From: JBJGXI01 sp045635475
Lineage (GTDB): Bacteria > Bacillota > Bacilli > Bacillales > Amphibacillaceae
Length of the DNA stretch: 64,000 bases
Assembly (NCBI RefSeq): GCF_045635475.1
Contig: NZ_JBJGXI010000001.1
Span: forward strand, 248,001 to 312,000
Direction of reading: 5' to 3'
Below are positions 18,624-28,200 of the stretch, piece by piece. Under the pieces are notes generated by a model, which did not search any database, was not told the DNA's origin, and saw nothing but the letters and a program-made list of their open reading frames with translations. The translations under genes and the position numbers were made by a program. The stretch's first letter is position 1, and every line of letters begins with the position of its first letter.

Positions 18624-18877
18624 CCTTCACCAGCTCCGACAATAGTTCCATATCCTTCTGCTATTATACCAATCGTTAGAAGTAATAGGCCAGTTGAAAT
18701 ATTCAACTAGATTGCCCTCTACGTTATTCTTTCGTTTAATTGTCCCAGAGGGATCGCCTAGCGTAAATTAACATTTTGTTATGGGGTATAACTAAATGTG
18801 ATTATGCTTCAATCGAATTAACAAAGGAATTGAGCTATTATAGAATGAATACTAGATATTATTGGAAGTATTAAAAG
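18624..18877 (-). other. Decayed coding-like sequence upstream of the FGE relic
   Basis: On the - strand, in the same frame as the FGE relic and interrupted from it by one TGA, about 45 codons (18630-18770) read as protein-like sequence including NVEGNLVEYFNWPITSNDWY. I do not recognise the family. It could be the fragment joined to FGE by the deletion that removed its N-terminus. The rest of the stretch, up to the LysR relic, shows no feature. Confidence 0.35.
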
Positions 18878-19770
18878 GTGGTTGAATGCATAAGATTCGA
18901 GAGTTTACGAATGTTTTGTCACGTTGTGGAAGAAGGCAGTATTAGTGGTGCAGCACGCGCAAGCTTTGTTTCACAGGCAACGGTTACAAGACGTATTCAT
19001 CAGCTTGAAAATTGATACGATACGTTACTGTTTGATCGGTCTGAGGGTAAGTTAATGCTCACAGAAGCTGTGGACATTCTTTATCCATATGCTAAAGAGA
19101 TATTAGAATAAGAGAAAATGTCTGTAGAGGCTATTGAAGAGATGTTGGGAACCCGTGAAACTGCCTTGCGGATAGGAGAAAGCCTAACTATCTGAGAGTA
19201 TTTGCTACCAGGATTGTTAGAGAATCTTAAGAACCGGTATTCTGATTTGCAATTTAGCTTGTCGATCGGTAATACACCTTTTCTTTTAACTAAATTAGAA
19301 GAAAATGAGATGACATTGCATTGGTAGAAAGTTTAGTCGAGGATACAGCTTTAAACTTTCAATAATTTGCCGATTACGAACTAGTATTAGTAACGTCCGA
19401 CCTTCATCGTTGGAAGGACCGACCGGAAGTTTCCATTAATGAACTAACAGAAGAAATTATGAACTGGAGAGAGAAAGATTCTGGAGCACGTCTGAGGGTG
19501 GAAAAGGAATTGGATAAGTTTGGAATATTAAATCAGATTGAAAATGCGATTGCACTTGGTAGTATGCAGTCCATTAAAAGTGCTGTAGAAGCAGACTTAG
19601 GAATTAGCATCCTACCAAGACTAACAGTAGTAAAAGAGTTGAAATACGGTACATTACTCGAAGTGAATATTAAGGATTTTACCTTAATCAGAGATCTGTG
19701 GATTGTGCAGAAATCCCAACGATTCAAAAAAACCGGACAAGTAAATTTTGAAGCATTTATTTTGCGGTGA
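18878..19770 (+). pseudogene. LysR-family regulator, inactivated
   Basis: The N-terminal winged-helix segment is readable from a GTG at 18878 (ESLRMFCHVVEEGSISGAAR, then SQATVTRRIHQLE). It is broken by TGA after about 45 codons and by later TAA and TGA stops. The C-terminal effector domain continues in another frame from about 19459 (GSMQSIKSAVEADLGISILP, about the last 100 codons). Several stops plus a frameshift show a decayed gene. Its order and strand suggest it once regulated a neighbouring gene, possibly a sulfur or sugar gene. Confidence 0.85.
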
Positions 19771-20035
19771 TAAGTACCAACTAAGATTCCCATAATGGAT
19801 ACCATGAAAGCTATTCCGTATCGATTCTCGAATTGTTAGTAATGTGAAGGAATGTAATACAGGAATTCATATTCTCATAACTATTACTAATGGAAGCAAA
19901 AATAGCAGCCAAGATTTCATTCAAATAGCTATTACTATCAGGATATGGAGGAAACTAACTTTCTGCATAGAAAAAAATAGATTTGTATGCATTGTTAGAT
20001 GTTGCGAATGTTTTCTAAGATATGGAGGGAGTAAG

Positions 20036-20899
20036 ATGAAGTGGACAGGTACACAGAACAAGGTAATTGAATTCTGGCACAGCAGACAGAATAAGCCGGA
20101 GATTAAATTTCACTCACATACTTGGTATGAAATTTTTTATTTTCATGGAGGAAAATGTACATATTTAATAGGTGACCAAGTATACAGCTTGTATCCAGGA
20201 GATCTAATTATTATGAATGGAATGACGTTGCATCGCTCGAAAATATTTAAAGAGGAAGATTATATTCGCTCAGTCATTCACTTTGACCCGACCTATTTCC
20301 ACAAGGTACTTCGACCGCTGGGAATGGAAGAAATGTTACAGCCGTTTGAAAAGCTACAGTCCTTTCGAATTACACTGGACATAAAGGGAAGAAAGGAAGT
20401 AGAAGATTTACTGAAGAGGATGGCTGATTTTCAGCAGAAAGCAGATGATGTATCTCATTATCAGTACAATCTCACATTTTTAAACCTTTTAGTCTCTGTA
20501 AGCTCCTTTTGCAAAAAAACGATGAAAGATGTAAGAGAAATTTCTAGTGAAAAAGAAAATCATGTGCGTTGTATAATGGCATTTATTGAAAAGAATTATA
20601 TGGAAGAGTTATCTATGCAAATGCTGGAGGAGGAACTTCATTTAAGTAAATATTATTTGTCAAAAATATTTAAAGCAGTAACTGGTGTCACTGTTTTTAA
20701 TTACTTATATCAACGAAGAATAAATCAAGCAAAAATTCTATTTGTTCTCGAACCGGATAAGTTTGTCACTGAAGTCTGTTATACTGTCGGTTTTAAGCAC
20801 TTATCTCATTTTAGTAAAATATTTAAGCAACTAGAAGGCTGCTCTCCAGAAGCTTATCGGCAATCCAAGAAAGAGAACATAACAATCACAAATAAATAA
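20036..20899 (+). CDS. AraC-family transcriptional regulator
   Basis: A 287-residue regulator. ATG at 20036 with GGAGGG seven bases upstream is chosen over far-upstream in-frame starts, which precede no family-like sequence. The N-terminal cupin-like domain (FHSHTWYEIFYFHGGKCTYL, about 22-41; YPGDLIIMNGMTLHRS) is followed by HTH motifs near residues 205-280 (MLEEELHLSKYYLSKIFKAV and VTEVCYTVGFKHLSHFSKIF). It precedes the Tat/GxGYxYP cluster on the same strand and may activate it. Confidence 0.9.
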   Translation: MKWTGTQNKVIEFWHSRQNKPEIKFHSHTWYEIFYFHGGKCTYLIGDQVYSLYPGDLIIMNGMTLHRSKIFKEEDYIRSVIHFDPTYFHKVLRPLGMEEMLQPFEKLQSFRITLDIKGRKEVEDLLKRMADFQQKADDVSHYQYNLTFLNLLVSVSSFCKKTMKDVREISSEKENHVRCIMAFIEKNYMEELSMQMLEEELHLSKYYLSKIFKAVTGVTVFNYLYQRRINQAKILFVLEPDKFVTEVCYTVGFKHLSHFSKIFKQLEGCSPEAYRQSKKENITITNK

Positions 20900-20906
20900 T
20901 TATGAA

Positions 20907-20931
20907 TTTTGGTTAAAGGGATGTTAGCGAA
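20907..20931 (+). repeat. Short dispersed repeat, copy 1
   Basis: TTTTGGTTAAAGGGATGTTAGC recurs with few changes at 29552-29575 and 47393-47413. All three lie between genes on the + strand. Origin unknown; possibly the end of a decayed mobile element. Confidence 0.45.
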
Positions 20932-21038
20932 GAATGGAGCATATCTATTATGATTTATATATCAGTAAACATTCAACAAATAATTGAAAATCTATATGGA
21001 GGATACTCCTATTAAGTCACAATTTTTTTTGTGATAAT

Positions 21039-21052
21039 TGAAAACGATTTCA
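21039..21052. promoter_or_regulatory. CcpA/LacI-type operator (cre-like)
   Basis: TGAAAACGATTTCA fits TGWNANCGNTNWCA at every fixed position. It lies ahead of the pseudogene that overlaps tatC, so it may repress the Tat cluster during growth on preferred sugars. Confidence 0.65.
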
Positions 21053-21120
21053 TCGAGGAGCTATAAACTATAAAGGTAATACACAAACAAATAGGTGTGA
21101 TGTTTGATGTGTGAGAAGAA

Positions 21121-21459
21121 ATGCAATTAGACGAGGATGAATCTTTTGTATATCTTATATGAAAATCGGAAGATCATCCGTACATGCCATTATCAGTTAT
21201 GGGAGTAACATTAACTAAGCACCTAGCATCGAAAGAATTGCCGGGATGGGAATTGTTTGATTTAGTATTTGGTCCGCTTGAATTAGTGAGTGTTTAAGAA
21301 CGACCTGAATTCGAACCACATGTAATGGAGTTATAGAAAGCTCTACTCGATTTGAAAGAAAAGATTCTAGATGAATTTGGAAATTGTGTCACTGTTCAAA
21401 TATATGCAAGAAGGGGTGAAAGAGATTATGCAAGCAGAAGAAAAGATGACCTTAGATGA
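21121..21459 (+). pseudogene. Unrecognised small gene with three in-frame stops
   Basis: From an ATG at 21121 a 112-codon frame reads as normal protein (SVMGVTLTKHLASKELPGWE, then FDLVFGPLELVSV, then LLDLKEKILDEFGN). It is cut by one TGA, one TAA and one TAG. It ends inside the start of tatC, overlapping by 32 bases, which suggests a once-coupled operon. I do not recognise the family. Confidence 0.65.
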
Positions 21460-22183
21460 ACATTTAGGAGAGCTTCGTAAACGTATTATCTGGATTTTAC
21501 TTGTAATTATGATTTCGATGATCATTGGTTTTGTAATAGCTCAGCCTGTCATTGACTTCTTTAGACAATTGCCATCAGCAAACGGAATGCAGTGGAATGT
21601 TTTTTCACCTTGGGATCCGGTTCGTGTGTACATGCAATTTGCCTTTATGACAGCGTTGATCATTTCTTTCCCGTTTATTTTGTATCAGATTTGGGCATAT
21701 TTTAAGCCCGGTTTAAGAGAGAATGAGCAGAAAGCTACTTTGTGGTGTATTCCTGCTGCACTTCTATTATTTTTAGTTGGGTTATCCTTTGCTTACTTTG
21801 TCGTATTTCCTTTAGCGATACACTTTTCCTTACTTATTACGAATCATATGAGCTTGGAGCAGACGTTTGGGATTACACAATATTTTACCTTTATGTTTAA
21901 TATTGTATTACCTATATCTTTCGTTTTCGAGCTTCCGCTAGTAGTAATTTTCTTAACACAACTTCGAATATTAAATCCTAATAAAATGAAGGGTATTCGT
22001 AAATATGCATATATACTCATTCTGATCATTGGATCAATTGTTACCCCACCAGATGTGATTTCAGCAATAGTTGTTTCCATACCAATTGTTATTTTGTTTG
22101 AAATAAGTACGATTTTGTCCAAGATTATCTACCGAAAACAAGTAAAAGAGGATAAGCTCTGGACAGCGAAATTCGACAGTTAG
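21428..22183 (+). CDS. tatC: Twin-arginine translocase subunit TatC
   Basis: A 251-residue polytopic membrane protein; ATG at 21428 is preferred because an AAGGGGTG site precedes it and the protein then begins just before the conserved HLGELRKRIIW. Six hydrophobic spans are visible. TatC landmarks include YQIWAYFKPGLRENE, YFTFMFNIVLPISFVFELP, and GSIVTPPDVISA. TatC recognises the twin-arginine signal and recruits TatA for export of folded proteins. It lies directly before tatA and a Tat-signal protein, implying a translocase dedicated to that cargo. Confidence 0.95.
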   Translation: MQAEEKMTLDEHLGELRKRIIWILLVIMISMIIGFVIAQPVIDFFRQLPSANGMQWNVFSPWDPVRVYMQFAFMTALIISFPFILYQIWAYFKPGLRENEQKATLWCIPAALLLFLVGLSFAYFVVFPLAIHFSLLITNHMSLEQTFGITQYFTFMFNIVLPISFVFELPLVVIFLTQLRILNPNKMKGIRKYAYILILIIGSIVTPPDVISAIVVSIPIVILFEISTILSKIIYRKQVKEDKLWTAKFDS

Positions 22184-22348
22184 TGTACTTTCTTACTTAC
22201 TAGCAAATAGTCAATAACATTCAAGATTACCTCGTTCAGTACCCGTGATTTACTCATTTAGGGAGGTGATGCTTAAGAAACGAAGAGACAGTGAAGCTAG
22301 CTTTCAACCATTCATCAATGAGGATACTTAAAAAAAGGAGGTAAATGG

Positions 22349-22585
22349 ATGATTTCAAACATTGGTCCTGGTATGTTAATTATTATTTGTGTGGTAGCGT
22401 TGGTTATTTTTGGTCCGAAAAAACTTCCGGAGCTAGGTAGATCAATCGGGATTACGTTACGAGAGTTTAAAAATGGAACAAAGGATGTTTTTTCGGATGA
22501 AGAGTCAAAAGATAACAACGCCAACTTGGTGGAAGACAATGATGAGTCAAAGAAAAAAGCACTAAAAGCTGTGAATGAAGATTAA
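22349..22585 (+). CDS. tatA: Twin-arginine translocase subunit TatA
   Basis: A 78-residue protein with one N-terminal membrane helix (MLIIICVVALVIFG, about 9-22), the hinge motif FGPKKLPELGRSIG (about 21-34), an amphipathic helix, and a charged acidic tail. This is the TatA/TatE form used by Gram-positive TatAC systems that lack TatB. Strong ribosome site AAAGGAGGT. The 165 bases between tatC and tatA hold only a doubtful 20-codon frame. It would oligomerise into the pore for the following GxGYxYP protein. Confidence 0.95.
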   Translation: MISNIGPGMLIIICVVALVIFGPKKLPELGRSIGITLREFKNGTKDVFSDEESKDNNANLVEDNDESKKKALKAVNED

Positions 22586-22612
22586 GATAGAGTCTGTTTT
22601 ATTTTGATTAAA

Positions 22613-22626
22613 TGTAAACGATTTCA
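22613..22626. promoter_or_regulatory. CcpA/LacI-type operator (cre-like)
   Basis: TGTAAACGATTTCA is a full match to TGWNANCGNTNWCA. It lies 61 bases before the start of the Tat-exported GxGYxYP gene, so that gene may have its own carbon-regulated promoter. Confidence 0.7.
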
Positions 22627-22686
22627 TACGTTTGTGGATGTTAATAACTTTTTGAGCAACTAATTTATTGCTAGGAGGTATAGGTA

Positions 22687-25230
22687 ATGTCAAAACAGGT
22701 TTCGAGACGTGATTTTCTAAAATACAGTGGTGCTTTGGCAGGTGCAAGTGCAATTGGTAGTAGTTTTCCGTGGCTTGTGGAAGCAAAGGATTCTAAAGGA
22801 AACGGCAAGCACAATCAAATTTTCGTCCCTAATATGGGTGATACAAACTATTGGGAAATGTTGATGTTTAGTTGTTTACAAGGGTTCGCCAATCGAGAGT
22901 ATGCACGAGTATTTTGTTATTATCCTACTAAAAGTAAGGAAAGCTGGTATGATCGACACCCTGTGCCAGAGAAACGGTATTTCTATGAGTGGTATAAACA
23001 GTATAATCATTTAAACTTTGCAGAGCTTGTATCCCCATACTTATTGTTTGATCAGCTCGCAGATTCAAAATCTAACAAAAAAGGTGAGGTTACGCATCCG
23101 TTTAAAGGCTATGTATTGGTAGACACCGAAGCCCCTATTACTGCAAATATTGCTGCAAATTATGCCAGTATTGAAGATCTGCTTCCTGTTACGGAGGAAA
23201 TTCTTAAGGATCATAAGGGGGAGATGCCTGACTTAGATGTAATCAGAGACTTACGTGGCAAGTTCCGTCAAATGTCCAAGCTCGAAGTTTATGAATGGGC
23301 ATTTGAAAATCAATGGCCAAAAGCAAATCATGCTCGTGTTGCCAATTTAGGAACGCCTGAACCAGCCCCAGCCGATAAAATACCGACAAATAGTTTTTAT
23401 ACATCCAATCGAAGTAGAGATTTTACTATAGCTGATCGAGGTTTCTTTTTTGAACTTGCGAGTAATGGCGAGGATTACGCGCTTAAGGATCGTATTTATA
23501 GTGCGATGGATCATAGAGGCTATGTTTTTGGCTGGCATCAAGGAGCTGGAGAAACCGCGCACATTAGTCAAGTATCCAAACACGGATTACTAGCGCTTGG
23601 CGCATCCACATATGCTGCTAATTTTTCTTTTCATAACCGGGTTAAAGTTCCTGGTGCTGTCCAACGTTTCAAACGAAAGGCTAGTAGACCAAAGGTGGCA
23701 GGTCCGCTGGAGGATAAGATATATTTAACTTTTGTGCTCTCTGATGGAGACTCACTTAACTTTCTTGCAAGAAGAGGACAAGGTGGGCAGTGGCAGCTAC
23801 CGGAGAGAGGTAAAATACCATTCGGTTGGGAAATCCAGCCTTTATTAGCAGATATCGCACCTGGATTACTAGATTATTTTCAAGCAACCGCAACAGAAAA
23901 TGATTTCTTCGTAGATGGAGTATCGGGAATAGGTTATTTTTATCCAGAAGAAATGCCTAAGGATGTCTTGCGTAGCATACTCGAAGACACGAAGCCGTAC
24001 TTAAAGAAGACAGGGGAGAGAATGCTGTCATTAATGAGCCCTACTGGACCAGTAACAGATGAGACGGCACAAATCTATGCGGATGTTCTTGGCGATCACC
24101 TTACCGGAGTGATGGAAGGTTACGTCAGGCGAGGTGCGACGAAAGTGCGCATATATGGTGGTAAGCAAAAAAATGGAAATGGTCGTATTCCTATTCGTCC
24201 AAGTGATGCTACTGTCTGGTTGCCAACATCGAATCCTGAAGGTGATGAGTCAGTAGAGAATTGGGTGCAGGATTTAAGGAAGTTAGCAGAACGTCGGCCA
24301 GAGCGACCGATATTCGTCCCATTGCACATACCTGCTCACCGGTTAACGATAGCAGATATGGTTGAAGTAGTGGAGAAAATTGGCCCTGACTTTAAAGTAG
24401 TTGCACCAGATGAATTTTATGCGCTCTATGCGCAAGCACGTCCAGGTACGATTGTTGTGGAATCACCAGAAAGTTTCACGCCACGGGAGAGTAACTTAGT
24501 AATTGGTAGGGAGAATGTCGTAACGACTACACTTCAAAGCTTCCATGATCAATCGGTTAGTGTTGATCTCCAGATGAAAATTACTTCAAATAAATTAGAG
24601 AGTGACTTAATTATAAACAAAGAAGTTACCCTGCCTGTGCAGGACATTGCACAGGTATCCTTTACAGTGGATATACCGGAATCTGTAGGTAAAGGGAATG
24701 GGACACTCGAATACTCCATAAATGGGGAAAGTCCAGTCGTATCCAAGCCGATTACTTTCGACACAATCGCAGTGGACGATCAGGTCTATGAAGCGGAGGA
24801 TTTAAAGCATAGGCAAGGAAAGCGTATCAATGATCCAGATGCTTTGAATGGATTCGCTTGGCAGGCAATAGAAGGACAGCATAACGGTGATGTTAGTAGT
24901 AATCATGTGATTTGGGGACCAACGAAAGACCAAGACAAAAATGGGAATTATGTTGCTCGCTTCCGTATGAAGGTAGATGACAATACAAAGGATTTGCGGG
25001 TTGCCAGAATCGATGCGGTATCCAATATTCCGGGTAATGCTCCAGTCGGACCGTCACGTGATATTAAGGCTACAGATTTCGCTAAATCAGGGGAATATGA
25101 GTACTTTGATGTTCCGTTTTCGCTTCCAATTATTGATAGTCCGATTCCGCCAGCGCAAATGCAATATAGAGTAGCGTATGAGGGTAACGCTACTCTTACT
25201 ATCGATCGAATTGAAGTTTCCATGGTTTAA
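22687..25230 (+). CDS. GxGYxYP-family putative glycoside hydrolase, Tat-exported
   Basis: An 847-residue protein. The signal has the twin-arginine motif SRRDFLK (6-12), a hydrophobic stretch, and a probable cut near residue 33. The GxGYxYP N-terminal domain follows (about 40-330). The C-terminal catalytic-type domain holds GIGYFYP at 414-420 and TFVLSDGDSLNF upstream of it, ending near APDEFYALYAQA. The last 250 residues are beta-rich and may bind sugar or pack on the core. The family is described as putative glycoside hydrolases; no reaction is established here. Tat export suggests folding or cofactor loading before export. Ribosome site AGGAGGT. It is homologous to the following gene. Confidence 0.88.
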   Translation: MSKQVSRRDFLKYSGALAGASAIGSSFPWLVEAKDSKGNGKHNQIFVPNMGDTNYWEMLMFSCLQGFANREYARVFCYYPTKSKESWYDRHPVPEKRYFYEWYKQYNHLNFAELVSPYLLFDQLADSKSNKKGEVTHPFKGYVLVDTEAPITANIAANYASIEDLLPVTEEILKDHKGEMPDLDVIRDLRGKFRQMSKLEVYEWAFENQWPKANHARVANLGTPEPAPADKIPTNSFYTSNRSRDFTIADRGFFFELASNGEDYALKDRIYSAMDHRGYVFGWHQGAGETAHISQVSKHGLLALGASTYAANFSFHNRVKVPGAVQRFKRKASRPKVAGPLEDKIYLTFVLSDGDSLNFLARRGQGGQWQLPERGKIPFGWEIQPLLADIAPGLLDYFQATATENDFFVDGVSGIGYFYPEEMPKDVLRSILEDTKPYLKKTGERMLSLMSPTGPVTDETAQIYADVLGDHLTGVMEGYVRRGATKVRIYGGKQKNGNGRIPIRPSDATVWLPTSNPEGDESVENWVQDLRKLAERRPERPIFVPLHIPAHRLTIADMVEVVEKIGPDFKVVAPDEFYALYAQARPGTIVVESPESFTPRESNLVIGRENVVTTTLQSFHDQSVSVDLQMKITSNKLESDLIINKEVTLPVQDIAQVSFTVDIPESVGKGNGTLEYSINGESPVVSKPITFDTIAVDDQVYEAEDLKHRQGKRINDPDALNGFAWQAIEGQHNGDVSSNHVIWGPTKDQDKNGNYVARFRMKVDDNTKDLRVARIDAVSNIPGNAPVGPSRDIKATDFAKSGEYEYFDVPFSLPIIDSPIPPAQMQYRVAYEGNATLTIDRIEVSMV

Positions 25231-25280
25231 GAGTCTATTAATGATAAGCGATATAGAAATGGTAAGAAAGGGTGAGTCGC

Positions 25281-28200
25281 TTGAATAAGACTAGCTTAAA
25301 GAATGCTTTCCTAAAGTTTATGGTAATCATTCTAGTAACAGGAGTAGTAACGCCGACTTATACGTTGAACGCACAGGAAGGTAGTTCTACAGAAGCAGAA
25401 ATTTACGTCGTTGACATGCGTGCATTAACGTATTGGGAAAAAACAATGTTTACTAGTTTACAAGGAATTGCCAACAGAGAGGATAAGCGGATCTATCTTA
25501 TATTTAAAGAGAGTGAAGAGATGTGGTTGGAGTGGTATGAAGATTATTATGGGTTGAATACGACGTACTTGGATGATCCTTATGAATTATTTGAAAAAAA
25601 ATCATGGCCGATCAAAGGATATACGATTATGGACCTTGAAGTGCCGGACACGGTAAATATCGCTACGAACTATGCTTCTACTGAAGATCTATTACCAGTT
25701 ACGGAGCATCTCTTGCAATCTAAAAATCTGCCAGCATTGCAGGTAAAGCATGATCTGCGTGGGGACTTTCAAGGAATGTCAAAGGCGGAAATTTATGATT
25801 GGGCAATAGAAAATCAATGGCCAAATGCTGCGCATGATACGGTTGCTTCCCTGAATGTACCGTTTTCACCAGCAATAGACATTACCGAGCACACGAAAGA
25901 TCATGATACGATTTACCTTCGTTTTGAGGATAGTACGACAAACGATGGATTAGGTGCACAATTAGGTTCATTGATGGTTACAAAAGGTAATGAGTTAGTA
26001 GCTAAAATTGCTACCAATACAGAGGAAGAATTAACTCATCTCGTGGAGGAAGTTGATACACAAATTAATGACAGAGGCAAACGTTTTGCTAATCAAGAGG
26101 CGTATTGGACCTACAAGATTGATGGTGTACAAGGTGCTGACCTTCTTTCTCTTGATATTATGAATCAGTATAAGGTTAGTATTGCCAATGAAATAGATGG
26201 AAATTATGAACAATTGGTCAGAGAAACCTTAACAGGAGGTGCTGTTGGGTACACCAATGAGGTACGAGATTATGTTGTTGCGCACCGTGGTTTTTTCTTT
26301 GAGCTATCGAGTAATGTCAATCACACCGAGGAATATGCACTAAGAGGAAAGTTAATAGAGGAGTTAGATAAGGATGGGGTCGTTCTAGGCTGGCACCCTG
26401 CTCGTTCAAGTGAGAAAGAAGACTTAAAACAGGCTTCTGAGCATGGAAAACGCACACTAGCTGCATCAAGAACACCGAACTTCTCCTTACACCAGTTTAT
26501 TACGCCAAAGGAACCATTTAAGCAACCGCAAAAAGTAACAGCAGAAGAGGTGGAGGTAGAACCGAACAAAATCTATGTTACCTTTGTATTGTCAGATGGT
26601 GACTCCCTGAATTTCGTTAGTGATTTTCAAGGTGCACAATGGAACATGGATGGACGCGGAGAGATTCCTTTTGGTTGGGAAATTCAACCTTTAATGGAAG
26701 ACATGGCGCCGGGTATGTTGGAGTACTTTTATCAAAATGCAACAGAAAATGATACCTTTGTTGCCTCAGCTTCAGGGCTCGGTTATACATTTCCTGATGT
26801 AATGAAAGAGCAGGACATTGCACAATTACTGGAAGATACCAAACCGTATTTAGAAAGATTGGATTTGACGTCCTTAACGTTTCTACCTTTTCAAGAAGGT
26901 GCCCACGAGGATATCGCGCAAATTTATGGTGACATCTTAGGTGATAGCTTAAATGGAGTGGTAAATGACTATTGGGGTCAAATAAACGCCCTTTCCAGAC
27001 AGCAGGTTGTGAATGGAATGGCTTGGATGCCAACAGCGTTGCCAATCATATCTAAGTTTGAACAACGTACTGTTAGTGGAATGACAGATGCATTAAATGA
27101 TATCGCGAATCAACAGTCAGGGGAAAGTGTGACGTTTGTTCCCATTCATGTTCCTAAAGGACATATGGATATTAATATGATCTGGGATGTTGTGAACAAT
27201 TTGGATTCCAATACGTTCATCGTTACAGCACCAGATGAATTTATGATTTCCTATCAAAAGGCAGTAGATGCTGGGTTGGTTGACACGGGCAATCAAGCAG
27301 AAGTCCCGATTTATGATGCACAGAAAACGACTGAAGCGATCACAGTTGATGGCGATTTAGACGCAGTGTGGGAGCAAGCGGAAAGTATAACTTATAATGG
27401 CTTTGATAAGGTTACTTCCCAGTTTGGCAATGTGTGGGATGATGTGAGCTTTGAATCGGATTCTCGAGTCATGTGGGATGAAAATAATCTATATTATTTC
27501 GCCAGAGTAGAAGATAGCGATCGGCAGATTCCATTTGGTAGCGATAAAATATATAAGAATGATGCAGTAGGTTTGTATTTATATGATGAATCGAAAGCAA
27601 TTAATTACAAACTATTTGCTACGCCGATAGGTAGAGATGGAAGCGGTCCGCTTATGGCAGGTTGGGGAACGATGAATAATGCTCCAACAAATCTGCCAGA
27701 AAATGCACAAATAGCCGGTAAGTCGACAGACGGCTATTATACTGTGGAAGTAGCGATTCCTTGGAGTGATTTACGTAATGGATCAGTCCTGGTAAATGGT
27801 GACAATATGAAGTTCTCTCTAATGACATTTGATGCAGATGAAAATAGTTGGGGACAGTCGATGTGGGTCGGTCAAGGTGATACGCCATCATTATTTGCGG
27901 ATCTGCATTTGGTAAATGAACCTGTAATAAGTCCGACGATATCCATTGATGGTGTGGAAGATGGTAAATCCTACACAGAGAGTGTTACTCCTGTTGTCTC
28001 TGCAGAAGTGGGGAGTATAGATATTAGTGAGTTTACAACAGAAAGTGACAGCATTTATGTGAAATTTGAGGATAGTGTAAAGGAAGATGGTTTCGGTGCT
28101 CAAGTTGGAAATATAAAAGTTTCTAAAGATGACGAGACGGTGCTCGAGTTTGCTACAGGATCTTCCGCAGAAGGGAATGTCATATATAAGGATAATGGAA

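Noticed and set aside
22269..22331. 20-codon frame between tatC and tatA
   Set aside because: The GGGAGG site is only two bases from the ATG and the peptide has no recognisable features.
26617..27045. Open frame of 142 codons on the - strand inside the GxGYxYP gene
   Set aside because: Low-complexity composition typical of an antisense frame, with no start signal; the + strand protein is well supported.
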